Assembly (NCBI GenBank): GCA_019058445.1
Contig: JAHPZA010000004.1
Span: forward strand, 354,184-418,183
Length of the DNA stretch: 64,000 nt
Direction: 5' to 3'
Source of the DNA: Promethearchaeota archaeon
Lineage (GTDB): Archaea; Asgardarchaeota; Lokiarchaeia; Sigyniarchaeales; SOKP01
In this document: in pieces, positions 25,632 through 35,232 of the stretch
Position numbering within the stretch: position 1 is the first letter of the stretch
Layout of the letters: each line of letters opens with the position of its first letter
Position numbers and translations under genes: made by a program
Notes under the pieces: model-generated
Told to the model about the DNA's origin: nothing
The model's input: only the letters and a program-made list of their open reading frames with translations
The model's database searches: none

Positions 25632-27011
25632 TTAGAGATAATCTGAAATATTTTTTTTTAATCGGTTAAAAGATGGTTTGGATAAGCGAAGTCCACCCGC
25701 TAGTTTATGTCCTCCTCCCATACCGCCTAAATCTTCTTTAATCCTTTGTATTATCATGTTTACTCCATTACCTTCATGCTCAGCTAAATATTTCCTTGTA
25801 CATCTAATACTTAATTTTATAGTATGGTTCTTATGCTCCTCATCGCCTAAAAATAAGATTTTATAAGGATCAAGAAGTTCATTTACCATACTAAAACTGG
25901 CGGTGTCTGACCAATTAGACGCAGGAATACTTTTACCAGCTTCAATAAAAATAGCATTATTTGTCTCGTAACGAGGTAATTTCACTAATGTTCTTAAATT
26001 TTTGACTAAATTAAAAATATACTCGTAATATATTCCCTTTGCATAAAAAGTAGTTGATTTTCGCTGAATAATTGACACCGCAGCATTAATATTTTTAAAG
26101 CATAGGATATTTAATAAAAGAGCGTGTTCAAAAGCAAATTTGAGTATTCCTTGTTTCTGGGGTAAAATTGCATAATGTCCATAACTATTGAAATTTCCCT
26201 CATCTTGAATTTTTTGAATTTCCGTAGGGGTTAAATCAACAATCTTTTTATTAGGATTTATTTCTAGAGTTTTTAAGAAGGGTTTGATGGTATCGTCTTC
26301 TTCACCACCTAATCCTTTAATAAAAGGAAGTATTGAATATTTCAAACCATTTTTTATTGACTCATACATACTTCCAAATAAGATCAATCCTTTTTTATCT
26401 TCAATAAGTTCTTCACTTATTAACTCCTCATAAACTTCTTTATTAAATGATTGGAGTTTGTCTGTTGATCTTAAGGTATCACCCGCAATCCCTATAATTG
26501 TCAACCACCCTAATTTTCTCACTGGAATAGGTTTGATTTTTTTCGCAAACATATATGCTAAAGTTGAGCCTGCTATATGATCCAACCCATCATATCCTGC
26601 AGTAGTAGGATTTACGAAGAATAAATTATCTGGAACACTTATTTTGTTAATATCTACATCTACTTCATGATGATCTAAAATATAAAAATGTTCCCTTCTC
26701 TGTTTTATAATAGGTATTAATTCTGTGAGATTAGAGCCAACATCAGTAAAAATCAAGGCTGTTTTATTGGTTTGATTTTTAGATAATATTCCCTCTAAAT
26801 AATTTGCCCAAGAAACAGATCGATTATAAATAAAATAGTCATATGAAAGATTCATCCTATATAGTAAATTTTGAATAATATGCAGGGCACTAATTCCATC
26901 CGCATCATTATGGGAAATGGCTATTACTTTATCGTATTTATAATCAATAAACTGATCAATTGCATTATTAAGGGCTTCTAAAAATCTACTTCGATTAGGA
27001 ATTTCAGTCAT
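25632..27011 (-). CDS. DHH-family nuclease, RecJ/GAN-like
   Basis: A 459-residue DHH/DHHA1 phosphoesterase related to bacterial RecJ and archaeal GAN (GINS-associated nuclease). Metal motifs: ISHNDADGISALH (about residues 32-44), FTDVGSN, the DHH box FYILDHHEVD (about 112-121), and GIAGDTLR; DHHA1 ends in GGMGGGHKLAGGLRL. Processes single-stranded DNA in replication or repair; RNA or nanoRNA activity is an alternative for such proteins. ATG at 27011. Confidence 0.9.
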   Translation of the reverse strand: MTEIPNRSRFLEALNNAIDQFIDYKYDKVIAISHNDADGISALHIIQNLLYRMNLSYDYFIYNRSVSWANYLEGILSKNQTNKTALIFTDVGSNLTELIPIIKQRREHFYILDHHEVDVDINKISVPDNLFFVNPTTAGYDGLDHIAGSTLAYMFAKKIKPIPVRKLGWLTIIGIAGDTLRSTDKLQSFNKEVYEELISEELIEDKKGLILFGSMYESIKNGLKYSILPFIKGLGGEEDDTIKPFLKTLEINPNKKIVDLTPTEIQKIQDEGNFNSYGHYAILPQKQGILKFAFEHALLLNILCFKNINAAVSIIQRKSTTFYAKGIYYEYIFNLVKNLRTLVKLPRYETNNAIFIEAGKSIPASNWSDTASFSMVNELLDPYKILFLGDEEHKNHTIKLSIRCTRKYLAEHEGNGVNMIIQRIKEDLGGMGGGHKLAGGLRLSKPSFNRLKKNISDYL

Positions 27012-27273
27012 TCATCTCAATTAGTATTTTAAATAAAAAACGAATAATCTTATATATATAATTGTTTAGGAGAAATAAATTTATATTCTTACTTTTCTTT
27101 AATTTTTTATTTAAAAAATTGTCAAAAAACCTACTTATAAACCTAATAATTATTGAGTTATTTTCCTAAAAATAATAAAATACAAAAATAAATTAATAAA
27201 AATTAAAATCTTAAGAAAAATTATTTAATGTTACTTAATTTTGTGTTCTAACTGAGAATAAATAAAGATATAT

Positions 27274-29031
27274 ATGATGTTACCGTTGCGTAAGAGTAGA
27301 ACATCTCTGAGGAAACTCTTATTTATATTTATATTACTAAATATATTCATCCCAGTATTATTTAATAGTTTAAACAATACAACTTCTCCTAACTTTACAA
27401 GTTACACTTCTAATGATAATATGAGTGTTCCTAAGACGCAAGCGTTTTCAAAAGATGAGTACGAACCTATCCTTGAGGAAGAAAAGCAAGCTCTTGGCGA
27501 TATCAACATCACAGATTTAGATTTTAGTGAAATAGGAATAAATCTTTCAAAAAGTATGGATAATAAGTACAAAGATGATTTATTATCTGGAGCAATTGAT
27601 ATGATTTATAGAGGAACTCAGTTTTCAAACACTATCAGATTAGCTCAAGTTGATAATATAAATGAAAGCATTACAGATTATAAAAAAATAACAGTTTTAA
27701 TAAACGAATCAATAAGCGTAGCATATGATAACTCAATTCAAAGCTTAGAAGGATATTTATTTTATGCACCACGATTAAACCCCTTCTTAAGTGCTGAATT
27801 ATGGGTTGAAAATGATACAGGAGGTTCAGGAGACAGGATTCAGCTAAAGCAGGTAAATGTGGGAAACTTTTCAATTCAAACCATTGATAAAATCAACTTT
27901 GTAAGATTTAAATATAAGGAGTATTTTAAATATAACGCTCTCAACTTTACCTTACATCTTCTCTGGCAATATAATTTCACAATTCAAAATTGGAAATTAA
28001 CACAAGAAATTGACCAAGAATTATTTTTGGATGATGAAGAAGATAATATTATACGTCCTAATTTTAATTATGAGTTTAAAATAATTGGGAATAAATATAA
28101 TCGATATGCTAATGAAACTATTTTAGCAGATAATTTAGAAGTTAATCTCACGATAAATCTTCCAGATAAACGATTATTAGGGAACATAAAATTCAAAATA
28201 AATTCTAAAAATCAAAATAATTTTTTAGCAACAGAGAATTCCATAGTTACTCGTGGGCAACTCGTTAAAGTAAACGGAAGTCTAATCGAAATAGCCTTTT
28301 ATGCGAGCTATAGAATATTATTTGTTGACCCTGTGAAAGATACATGGGGTATAGATAGACTTGTGGAAGATACCGATATAAGAGAAAGAATTTATTTTCC
28401 GTATATCTCTTCAGGTCCCGCACGAATATATATCAAATATGTGAATGTTATAGATAAGACCGTTTCATTTGAACAAGTCATAAGTACTAGTTCTTTATTT
28501 GGGAGGTCTATCTTATATGATGAGGTAAACGTTACACAATTTGAAGAGGATATAAAAAATAGCTTGATCTTTAATGCAAATGCTACGAAAAAGGCGGGAA
28601 TCAAAATCACCTTGCCCTATTTAATTAAGGGGGAAATCTGCCCATTTACTATAAAATATGAAACAGAATTAGATTTGCATATAAAAATTACGGATAATAT
28701 TCGGATGCCTGTTTCTGGTTTAGATGTTAAAATTTACTATTACGGAGAATTATATGGAACATATATATCAAATGAGAAGAGCCAACCAATCGGGAAAACA
28801 ATTACAGATGAGAACGGCGAAATAATGGTTAAAGATGTCCCCAATGGAAATTATACAATTAAGGTATATCAAGGTGAAACTTTAATAAAGGAAGCTGAAG
28901 TGAGCGCCTACATAGAATTAAATTATGTGATTACTCCAATTTTTCATATTCCTTTTGTAGTTATGATTTTAGGGTCGATGTACGGATTAATTTTTAGTAT
29001 TGGGTATTATATTTTTCGTAAAAAAAAATAA
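27274..29031 (+). CDS. Predicted surface protein with signal segment and C-terminal anchor
   Basis: A 585-residue protein with a basic start (PLRKSRTSLRKL) and a hydrophobic helix (about residues 17-34), a long extracellular part rich in Asn, Thr and Ser, and a final membrane helix (about 559-580) closed by FRKKK. Around residues 470-545 there is a carboxypeptidase-regulatory-like beta domain (GLDVKIYYYGE, ITDENGEIMVKDVPNGNYTIKV). Cell-envelope protein of unknown role. ATG 27274 with a second ATG directly after it. Confidence 0.8.
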   Translation: MMLPLRKSRTSLRKLLFIFILLNIFIPVLFNSLNNTTSPNFTSYTSNDNMSVPKTQAFSKDEYEPILEEEKQALGDINITDLDFSEIGINLSKSMDNKYKDDLLSGAIDMIYRGTQFSNTIRLAQVDNINESITDYKKITVLINESISVAYDNSIQSLEGYLFYAPRLNPFLSAELWVENDTGGSGDRIQLKQVNVGNFSIQTIDKINFVRFKYKEYFKYNALNFTLHLLWQYNFTIQNWKLTQEIDQELFLDDEEDNIIRPNFNYEFKIIGNKYNRYANETILADNLEVNLTINLPDKRLLGNIKFKINSKNQNNFLATENSIVTRGQLVKVNGSLIEIAFYASYRILFVDPVKDTWGIDRLVEDTDIRERIYFPYISSGPARIYIKYVNVIDKTVSFEQVISTSSLFGRSILYDEVNVTQFEEDIKNSLIFNANATKKAGIKITLPYLIKGEICPFTIKYETELDLHIKITDNIRMPVSGLDVKIYYYGELYGTYISNEKSQPIGKTITDENGEIMVKDVPNGNYTIKVYQGETLIKEAEVSAYIELNYVITPIFHIPFVVMILGSMYGLIFSIGYYIFRKKK

Positions 29032-29046
29032 AGCGAACAAATAGAA

Positions 29047-29382
29047 TTGATAGTCATATTCGTAGACAATATTGAAGATTTTATCTCATTCTTAAATAAG
29101 CGGGTTATGAATGAAGTATTTTATGAGATAAAACGATCAAAATCGAAAGACGATCTTTCCAGTGATGTTAAAATTGAGTTAATTTTACATTTTCTTTCGA
29201 AAGTAGAAGAGTTCATGGTACTTTTCGAAACAAAAGTCGAAATCTCTAAATCAAGGGATCCAACTTCAAAGGAACCTCAAGAAATCATTGATGAGTTACA
29301 AAAAATTATCAATCAAGTAGATTCATCAATAAGCTTAATTAAGGGAAAAATAAGGGAGATTTATCTTTCATTCTCAACATAA
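29047..29382 (+). CDS. Helical protein of unknown function
   Basis: A 111-residue, highly charged, probably all-helical protein starting at TTG 29047, 15 bases after the surface protein stop, hence probably cotranscribed. An ATG at 29107 would give a shorter form. No motif recognised; the end (IDELQKIINQVDSSISLIKGKI) looks like a coiled coil. Confidence 0.6.
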   Translation: MIVIFVDNIEDFISFLNKRVMNEVFYEIKRSKSKDDLSSDVKIELILHFLSKVEEFMVLFETKVEISKSRDPTSKEPQEIIDELQKIINQVDSSISLIKGKIREIYLSFST

Positions 29383-29455
29383 ACGATATCTTTTATTATT
29401 GCTTTAGATCATATTAGAAATTAGAAATTAAATTGTAATTATAATATTATTACTT

Positions 29456-31059
29456 CTATTGATTGTGATTTAGGTTTACACCATACCCAATCAATCTATA
29501 TCTTCTATTGATAATTCTAGAAATAGCAAATATAAAATTTTCAGCAGGACAGATTGGGGGATTTAATTTAATAACAACACTATCTTTTAATAATTTGGTA
29601 ACCACTCCTCCAGTTTTTTCGGTACCCACAACTAACAATAATTTTTCATTATGTTTAAGCGCATGGACTTTAATCATATTTTCTGAACCTATTACCCTGT
29701 CTAATAGGTGGACTTTCAATTCAATTTCTGAAAGGATTTCCGGTAAATTTCCCGGTTTTCCAACTAAATGTCCAATTAAGGAGTCTCCCTTAGTAAGCGC
29801 AGGATCTAATTTTGTGCCAAGACCTATAAGACCCCCAGGTTTAGCTTCTTCTAAAAGATTATTACCTTGACTAATGCTTACAACAGTAGTTTTTATGGGA
29901 ATATATTCATCCTTTATATGCAATCCTGGTCGAATTTCAATTTGATCACCTACTTTAATTTCTCCCTTTAATACTGATCCACCAATTACCCCTCCTTTAA
30001 GTTCCTCAATATCTTTCCCGGGTCTATTGATATCAAATGAACGGGCGATCAAGAATTGGAATTCCTCTTCTTTACTCAGCTCTGGAGAAGGTATTATCAG
30101 TTCAAATGCTTCAACCACAGCATCGATATTTGATCCAAAAACAGCAGAGGTGGGAATAATAGGTGCATTTTCGGCTACAGTCCCCCTTACAAATTTTCTA
30201 ATTTGATTGTAATTCTCCAAAACTCGTTCTCTTGAAACAGCATCAATTTTATTTTGGATAATAATAATGTTTTTTATTCCAGCTATATTTAAAGCTGCTA
30301 AATGCTCTCTTGTTTGAGGTTGGGGACAAATTTCATCTGCGGCAATCAATAGACACGCCCCATCCATTAGCGAAGCGCCACTTAGCATAGTTGCCATCAA
30401 TATTTCATGCCCAGGAGCATCTACAAAAGAAATATTTCTCTTAAATTCCAATTGCCCTTTACAATCGGGACAGGAAAATCTGGGTTCACCCTTTTTTCTT
30501 TCTTTTTCGGCCATATATGCAGTTAAATAAGAATCACAAGAAGGGCAATAGAGAATAGTAGCATTTGAATAACCCAATTTTATTGAGATTCCCCGTTCTT
30601 GTTCTTCTGAGTGCCTATCAGTCCAGTCCCCTGTTAAAGATTGAACCAACGTGGTTTTTATGGGAAATGCCGAAACGACATTATCATACCATGGTCAACA
30701 TGACCGACTAGACCGATATTGCATTCAGCTTGCCTTTTTATAAGGTCCTTAAGATTAGTGGCCTCCTTAGAGGGTTTTCTTTTTACTGATTTTTCCTCTT
30801 TCGTGATTGCATCTGCTTTTTTTGGCTCTTTTTTTTGAGTTTTGTCTTTACCTTCTTTATGTTCTAATTCTTTATGTAATTTTTTAGCGCTATTAATGTA
30901 TTTTTCTGCGGTAGCCTTTCCGATACCTTTAATTTTTAACTTTACTAAATCTTCGGGCTTCAATGAAGCTAATTTTTGAACCGTATCTATTCCAGCCGCT
31001 TTCATTCTTTCAGCAGTTGCTTTTCCAATGCCACTAACATTTTCCAAGCGATCTTCCAT
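29456..31059 (-). CDS. aIF2-gamma, interrupted by a 29-nt intron-like insert, with an HhH N-terminal extension
   Basis: Translation initiation factor 2 gamma subunit, which delivers initiator tRNA. The frame is continuous only if 30658-30686 is removed (join 31059-30687 and 30657-29456), giving 524 residues. Residues 1-60 form a helix-hairpin-helix pair (SGIGKATAERM, KGIGKATAEKY), then a Lys-rich linker to about 105, then the GTPase: G1 GHVDHGKTT (split at the Lys codon), zinc ribbon CPSC...CPDC, G3 DAPGHE, G4 NKID, G5 TSAVFG and domains II-III. The usual length is about 410, so the N-terminal 110 residues are an addition. Without splicing the first exon ends at TAA shortly after the P-loop. 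Confidence 0.9.
30658..30686 (-). other. Putative 29-nt bulge-helix-bulge mRNA intron in aIF2-gamma
   Basis: On the minus strand exon 1 ends ...CATGGTA and exon 2 begins AAACCACG; joining restores GGT AAA ACC (Gly-Lys-Thr of the P-loop). Exon ATGG (30692-30689) pairs with intron CCAT (30663-30660) as the 4-bp central helix. It is flanked by 3-nt bulges TAT (30688-30686) and AAA (30659-30657). Cutting each bulge after its second base gives exactly these ends. The intron interior forms AATGTCG-TTT-CGGCATT plus GA:TC. The outer exon-exon helix is weak, so this is a relaxed (hBH) motif. Confidence 0.75.
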
Positions 31060-31191
31060 AATATTTTATTATACGTTATTATAAATAATTTTTATTGAAA
31101 ACCATATTGTCAAAATCTATCTATATTCAAAATGGAAAAGAATTCAAAGAAAAATATATAAAATTTACCTTCAAAATCATACTATAATATT

Positions 31192-31460
31192 CTAAATTTC
31201 AATGTCCCAATCATCGGATAATTGCTTAACTGTATTTCTACCCACATTATACTTTTCGCCTAATTTTATGAGAAAATTTTCCTTAACTAAAGTTTGCAAA
31301 TTTTCTCTGCTTCCTATCTTACGTTTTAACTTTTCTTTTGCTGAATACAAACTAACATTTATTTACTTTTCGTCTATAAGAGCTTCATGGGCCTTTTATC
31401 CTGTTTTCAATTTCATTATTGCCTTATCTCTACCATAAGTTTTGATTACCGAACTCAAAA
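31192..31460 (-). pseudogene. Remnant of an HTH/nuclease-type protein with two in-frame TAA
   Basis: Reading the minus strand gives a single protein-like frame: IKTYGRDKAIMKLKTG, TAA, KAHEALIDEK, TAA, then INVSLYSAKEKLKRK..., ending LGEKYNVGRNTVKQLSDDW and TAG at 31194. The last part is a helix-turn-helix like those in the GIY-YIG/HTH pseudogene at 59738. No start is visible and the upstream part is missing. The reading frame on the plus strand here is a shadow. Confidence 0.55.
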
Positions 31461-31569
31461 AAATTAATATAATTATTATGTAATAATCATTAATTATAAT
31501 TGGATGATTTAAATTATAGCTCTTATAATGTAAAAAAAGTAGTATTACAAAAATAATGGTGTTTATTAA

Positions 31570-32268
31570 ATGGCAAAGAAAAAGGATGCAAAAGAGAAAA
31601 ATAAGTATAACGAGCTCTATGATATTGGTCTAACGGATTCAGTACTTAAAAGATTAAAACAGTTCAAGAAAATTATTGATATAGGTAGAGAACTATTTGG
31701 TTCACGAGGCTCATACGGATTTAGTACACATGAATTAGCAAAACAATTACATATGTCACAAGGGAATATATACAATTATGTAGAGAGTAAGAGAGAATTA
31801 TGGTTAGCGATAAGGAAACAAGATTATAAAGAATATAAAAATGAAATCAAAAGTATGATAGACAACCATGAAGGTTCTTATATTTCACTTTTTAGAAAGT
31901 TGGCAGTCTTTTTTCTTGACTTTGCCAAAAACGAGCGCCATAAATTTCAAATGATGTATTTAATACCTGTCCCTCCTTCTAAAAAACTTGGAAAAATAGA
32001 AATAAATTATGAAGCACATTATCCACAATATCTCTTAAAGGAAGTCATAGAGAAAGCAATCGAAGCAAAAGAAATAATCGATGTTGATAGTACTAAACTC
32101 TCATGTTTATTGTTTGCTATGATGTATGGCATCGCAGCAGCAGAAACAGGACTTAGCTTAAAAAATCCTATTCAAGAACCTTTATTTGCTCCTGAAGATG
32201 CAATTAATCCCCAAGAATTTAGAGAATTTTCCTTAGATTTTATATTTGATATTATCAAAAGGAAATAA
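31570..32268 (+). CDS. TetR-family transcriptional regulator
   Basis: A 232-residue repressor-like protein. The N-terminal helix-turn-helix reads GRELFGSRGSYGFSTHELAKQ then LHMSQGNIYNYVESKRELWLAI (about residues 38-82), the standard TetR pattern; the C-terminal helical part would bind a ligand and dimerise. The ligand is unknown. It has no divergent partner gene close by (upstream is the pseudogene remnant), so it may act on itself or at a distance. ATG 31570. Confidence 0.88.
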   Translation: MAKKKDAKEKNKYNELYDIGLTDSVLKRLKQFKKIIDIGRELFGSRGSYGFSTHELAKQLHMSQGNIYNYVESKRELWLAIRKQDYKEYKNEIKSMIDNHEGSYISLFRKLAVFFLDFAKNERHKFQMMYLIPVPPSKKLGKIEINYEAHYPQYLLKEVIEKAIEAKEIIDVDSTKLSCLLFAMMYGIAAAETGLSLKNPIQEPLFAPEDAINPQEFREFSLDFIFDIIKRK

Positions 32269-32467
32269 CTGCTTTATTTATTTCTTTAAATTATTCTTAA
32301 GAATACTTAAATTTACCATATAAAAATAAAAACTACTACTCATTTTTAAACTACTTTAGGACAGTAATATTTAAATATGAAGTCACTGATTAGTAATTAT
32401 TTTATCATAATTATTAATTATTAGGAAATAATTAAAAATTGATATAAAAATCAGAAAAAATCTTGGT

Positions 32468-32710
32468 TTGAGTGCAAAAATGAATGAAGTAGAATCTGAA
32501 ACAAAGTATGAACCATTTAACAATAAACGAATGTTCGCATTTAGCCTTGGAGTACCAATAATAACATTGATGTGGAGCATACGGGCAATGATCCAACTAT
32601 ATGCAGAAAAAGGGTTAAAATTGTCTATATTTGCAGTATTAATAATTTTAGCTATTTATGCTATCTGGGATGCTAATTTTTTGAATTTAAAGTCGAAAAT
32701 CATCATATAG
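32468..32710 (+). CDS. Small membrane protein
   Basis: An 80-residue protein from TTG 32468, or 76 residues from ATG 32480, which is the likelier start. Two hydrophobic segments (about residues 29-45 and 55-70). No family recognised. Its 3-prime end overlaps the convergent zinc-ribbon gene by 8 bases. Confidence 0.55.
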   Translation: MSAKMNEVESETKYEPFNNKRMFAFSLGVPIITLMWSIRAMIQLYAEKGLKLSIFAVLIILAIYAIWDANFLNLKSKIII

Positions 32711-32939
32711 TCTCGATGGTTTTAATATCGCGTCCAGTTATTGATTTTTTCTTACCAAGTTCTTTATATGAGACTCGCAATAAGCTATCTACGTAAAATG
32801 TAGATGTTTTGTTGCACGATTCATCCTTATGTAATATATAAACAGGAGCAGGATAGAGAGATTGATCAATATCTTCCTTCTCTATTTTAAATACGATTCT
32901 TTTATTACAATATGGGCAATAATTATAGCGCGTGGTCAT
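32703..32939 (-). CDS. Small zinc-binding protein
   Basis: A 78-residue protein with an N-terminal CPYC knuckle (about residues 8-11) and a later His and Cys (LHKDESC, about 36-42) that could complete a zinc site. The rest is a short beta/alpha domain with no recognised relatives. ATG at 32939; single gene. Confidence 0.6.
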   Translation of the reverse strand: MTTRYNYCPYCNKRIVFKIEKEDIDQSLYPAPVYILHKDESCNKTSTFYVDSLLRVSYKELGKKKSITGRDIKTIETI

Positions 32940-33047
32940 TAATATAAAAATCGTTTATTTTTACATATTAACAAATAAATTATTATTTTTATATTCTTAT
33001 TTCTATAAATAATAAAAGTCAATTTACTTTTTTATCATTGATACTAA

Positions 33048-35231
33048 ATGTTTAAAATTTCTTCTAAAAAGTCCCTCTATTTACTGTTTCTATTGTTTAT
33101 TATATTCCCATCCGTAATTCTTAATTATTCTCTTTTAGAGGGAACTATTCCAAATTCTTCGATTTATATAAATGTTGTAGCAGATAGTGAACCTGATGTA
33201 GATATGAGGGAATTGCCAGATTTTCCTTACGATGAATTAAATGAAATGTGGTATGATCCAAAAATTGAAATGCTTATTATCACACCAGATGGAAGACAAG
33301 ATTTTGTGAATGCTTGCAAACCATTAATGGAGTGGAAGAATGAGAAAGGAGTAAAAACAATTATTTTAAGCAATTTCTCTAGTTACCCGGGAAGAGATGA
33401 TCAAGAGAGAATTCGTAACATGATCAAATCTTATTATGAAGAAGAAAATATTCAATGGGTTCTTCTAGCAGGAGATGCCCAAAGTGATTTAATCCCTATA
33501 AGAGAAGTGCTAAATGATGATGTGGGATTTTGGGGTCAATCGGAAAAAGTGGGGGGTGATAATTATAAACCGACAGATTATTATTATGCTGATTTAACAG
33601 GTACCTGGGATAATAACGGTAATGGTGTATATGGTGAGTCTACATTTAAAACTGGAGGGCAAGATGAGATCGATTGGATCCCTGAAGTCTATGTCGGTCG
33701 TTTACCTGCTAGTAATGCAATTGAACTTAGTGAAATGATTAATAAAACTCTGAAATATGAAACAGATCCATATATTGAGAATTGGATGGGCAATATGCTA
33801 CTTGCTGGTGGTGTTTCAGATGTACCAGGAGAAGATGATGATGTTGATGGTGAGGATGAAGCCCGTTTAACAACATATATCTGGCAACATTATACTCAAT
33901 ATGAAATGAATTTCACTCATCTTTGTAATTATAATGCCGCCTATTATACACCTCCAGGCACTCATTCAGAATTAAATCAAAATAATTTCACTAATTCATT
34001 TAATTCTGGCTATTCCACTGTATTATTTGCAGGTCACGGTGATATTGGAGCATATTCAGATAAGATCGGTGTAAATACTTTTCGCACAATTTATACCTCT
34101 ACCGATGCTAGTGCAAGCAGCAATATAGACATGCCATCATTGATATATGCTGATGCTTGTAGTACCTCCACTTTCGATTATAATGATAATAGCATTGGAG
34201 AGATTTTAATAAAGAGGTCTAATTCAGGAGCTATTGGATATGTTGGTTCCCTGCGAGTCACATGGTATATACCAAATGATTTGGATCTAGAAATTTTGAA
34301 TAGAGCAAACGCAAAATTATTTTGGGAGGAATTTTTTCAAAATAAAAAATTTCAGCAAGGTAAAGCATTATATGACTCAAAAGTTACATATATGAATAGC
34401 GATTATTTTAAAGACGAGCGTGTTAATGCTGAGGACTATGATGAAGCTGAAAGAAAAAATCTATTAACTTATTGTTTATTAGGCGATCCCGAAGTTGATA
34501 TTTATACAGATAAACCTGCGAATGCCTCAAATCCATTCACTCAAGACATTTACGAGGGTCAATTAATAACTACAATAATAAGAAACATTAATGGTAAAGC
34601 GGTTCCTTATGCGAGAGTAAATTTAAAAACAACTGATAAAAAATATCGTACTGTTTATAGTGATATCAATGGTAGAATAAGCTTTCGCCTTCCGGCTCAA
34701 GCGTATGAAAATTATAATGTAACAATAACGGGACACAATTTGATCCCCACTTATTTCAATTTCACGACTTTACCGGATAATAGCAAACCTAACTTTATTG
34801 ATGAAAAATGTACTCCTAAAGATCCTACAGTATCCGATAATATATGTTTCGAAATTGAAGTCGATGACTCTGAATCCGGAATTGAAAATGTGTATTTGTT
34901 ACAATCTAAAGATAAAGACTTCGAAACGTTTAGCTATTATAAGATGGTACATCGTTTCGAAGATAATAAAGATGAGTTTAAATATACGATAAATAAATTA
35001 GATCCGGGGAAATATTACTTTCTAGTCGTTGCGAGAGATTGGGCTAATAATAAAGAAATATTAGAGGATAAGAGTTTTAAAATCTTAATACAAAATCCTA
35101 TTATGGATTATGTACTCGTTACCTCATTAATTATGGTAATAGCTTTATTATGTATATCAATTTTTACAAGTTATAATGGAAGAAAACAATATCAACGCAA
35201 AATCAATAAGTTAAAATTAACTAATAATTAA
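33048..35231 (+). CDS. Gingipain-like C25 cysteine peptidase, surface anchored
   Basis: A 727-residue predicted extracellular peptidase. A signal helix (about residues 8-26) is followed by the C25 domain: WVLLAGDAQSDLIPIRE, YVGRLPASNA, catalytic His in LFAGHGD (about 329) and catalytic Cys in YADACSTSTFD (about 369). Then come a carboxypeptidase-regulatory-like beta domain (about 505-570), a second Ig-like domain and a C-terminal membrane helix (about 688-708) with a basic tail. It may degrade peptides or process other surface proteins. The acidic stretch GEDDDVDGEDE suggests calcium binding. ATG 33048. Confidence 0.88.
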   Translation: MFKISSKKSLYLLFLLFIIFPSVILNYSLLEGTIPNSSIYINVVADSEPDVDMRELPDFPYDELNEMWYDPKIEMLIITPDGRQDFVNACKPLMEWKNEKGVKTIILSNFSSYPGRDDQERIRNMIKSYYEEENIQWVLLAGDAQSDLIPIREVLNDDVGFWGQSEKVGGDNYKPTDYYYADLTGTWDNNGNGVYGESTFKTGGQDEIDWIPEVYVGRLPASNAIELSEMINKTLKYETDPYIENWMGNMLLAGGVSDVPGEDDDVDGEDEARLTTYIWQHYTQYEMNFTHLCNYNAAYYTPPGTHSELNQNNFTNSFNSGYSTVLFAGHGDIGAYSDKIGVNTFRTIYTSTDASASSNIDMPSLIYADACSTSTFDYNDNSIGEILIKRSNSGAIGYVGSLRVTWYIPNDLDLEILNRANAKLFWEEFFQNKKFQQGKALYDSKVTYMNSDYFKDERVNAEDYDEAERKNLLTYCLLGDPEVDIYTDKPANASNPFTQDIYEGQLITTIIRNINGKAVPYARVNLKTTDKKYRTVYSDINGRISFRLPAQAYENYNVTITGHNLIPTYFNFTTLPDNSKPNFIDEKCTPKDPTVSDNICFEIEVDDSESGIENVYLLQSKDKDFETFSYYKMVHRFEDNKDEFKYTINKLDPGKYYFLVVARDWANNKEILEDKSFKILIQNPIMDYVLVTSLIMVIALLCISIFTSYNGRKQYQRKINKLKLTNN

Positions 35232-35232
35232 T

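Noticed and set aside
29456..31059. Two separate genes (an HhH protein and a truncated aIF2-gamma), or a sequencing error
   Set aside because: The frame resumes exactly at the P-loop Lys after 29 nt that fold into a bulge-helix-bulge. A base-calling error would add or drop one or two bases, and a truncated gene starting at the TTG at 30649 would lack the nucleotide-binding loop.
31202..31438. 78-codon plus-strand reading frame
   Set aside because: It is the shadow of a more protein-like minus-strand frame with an HTH segment.
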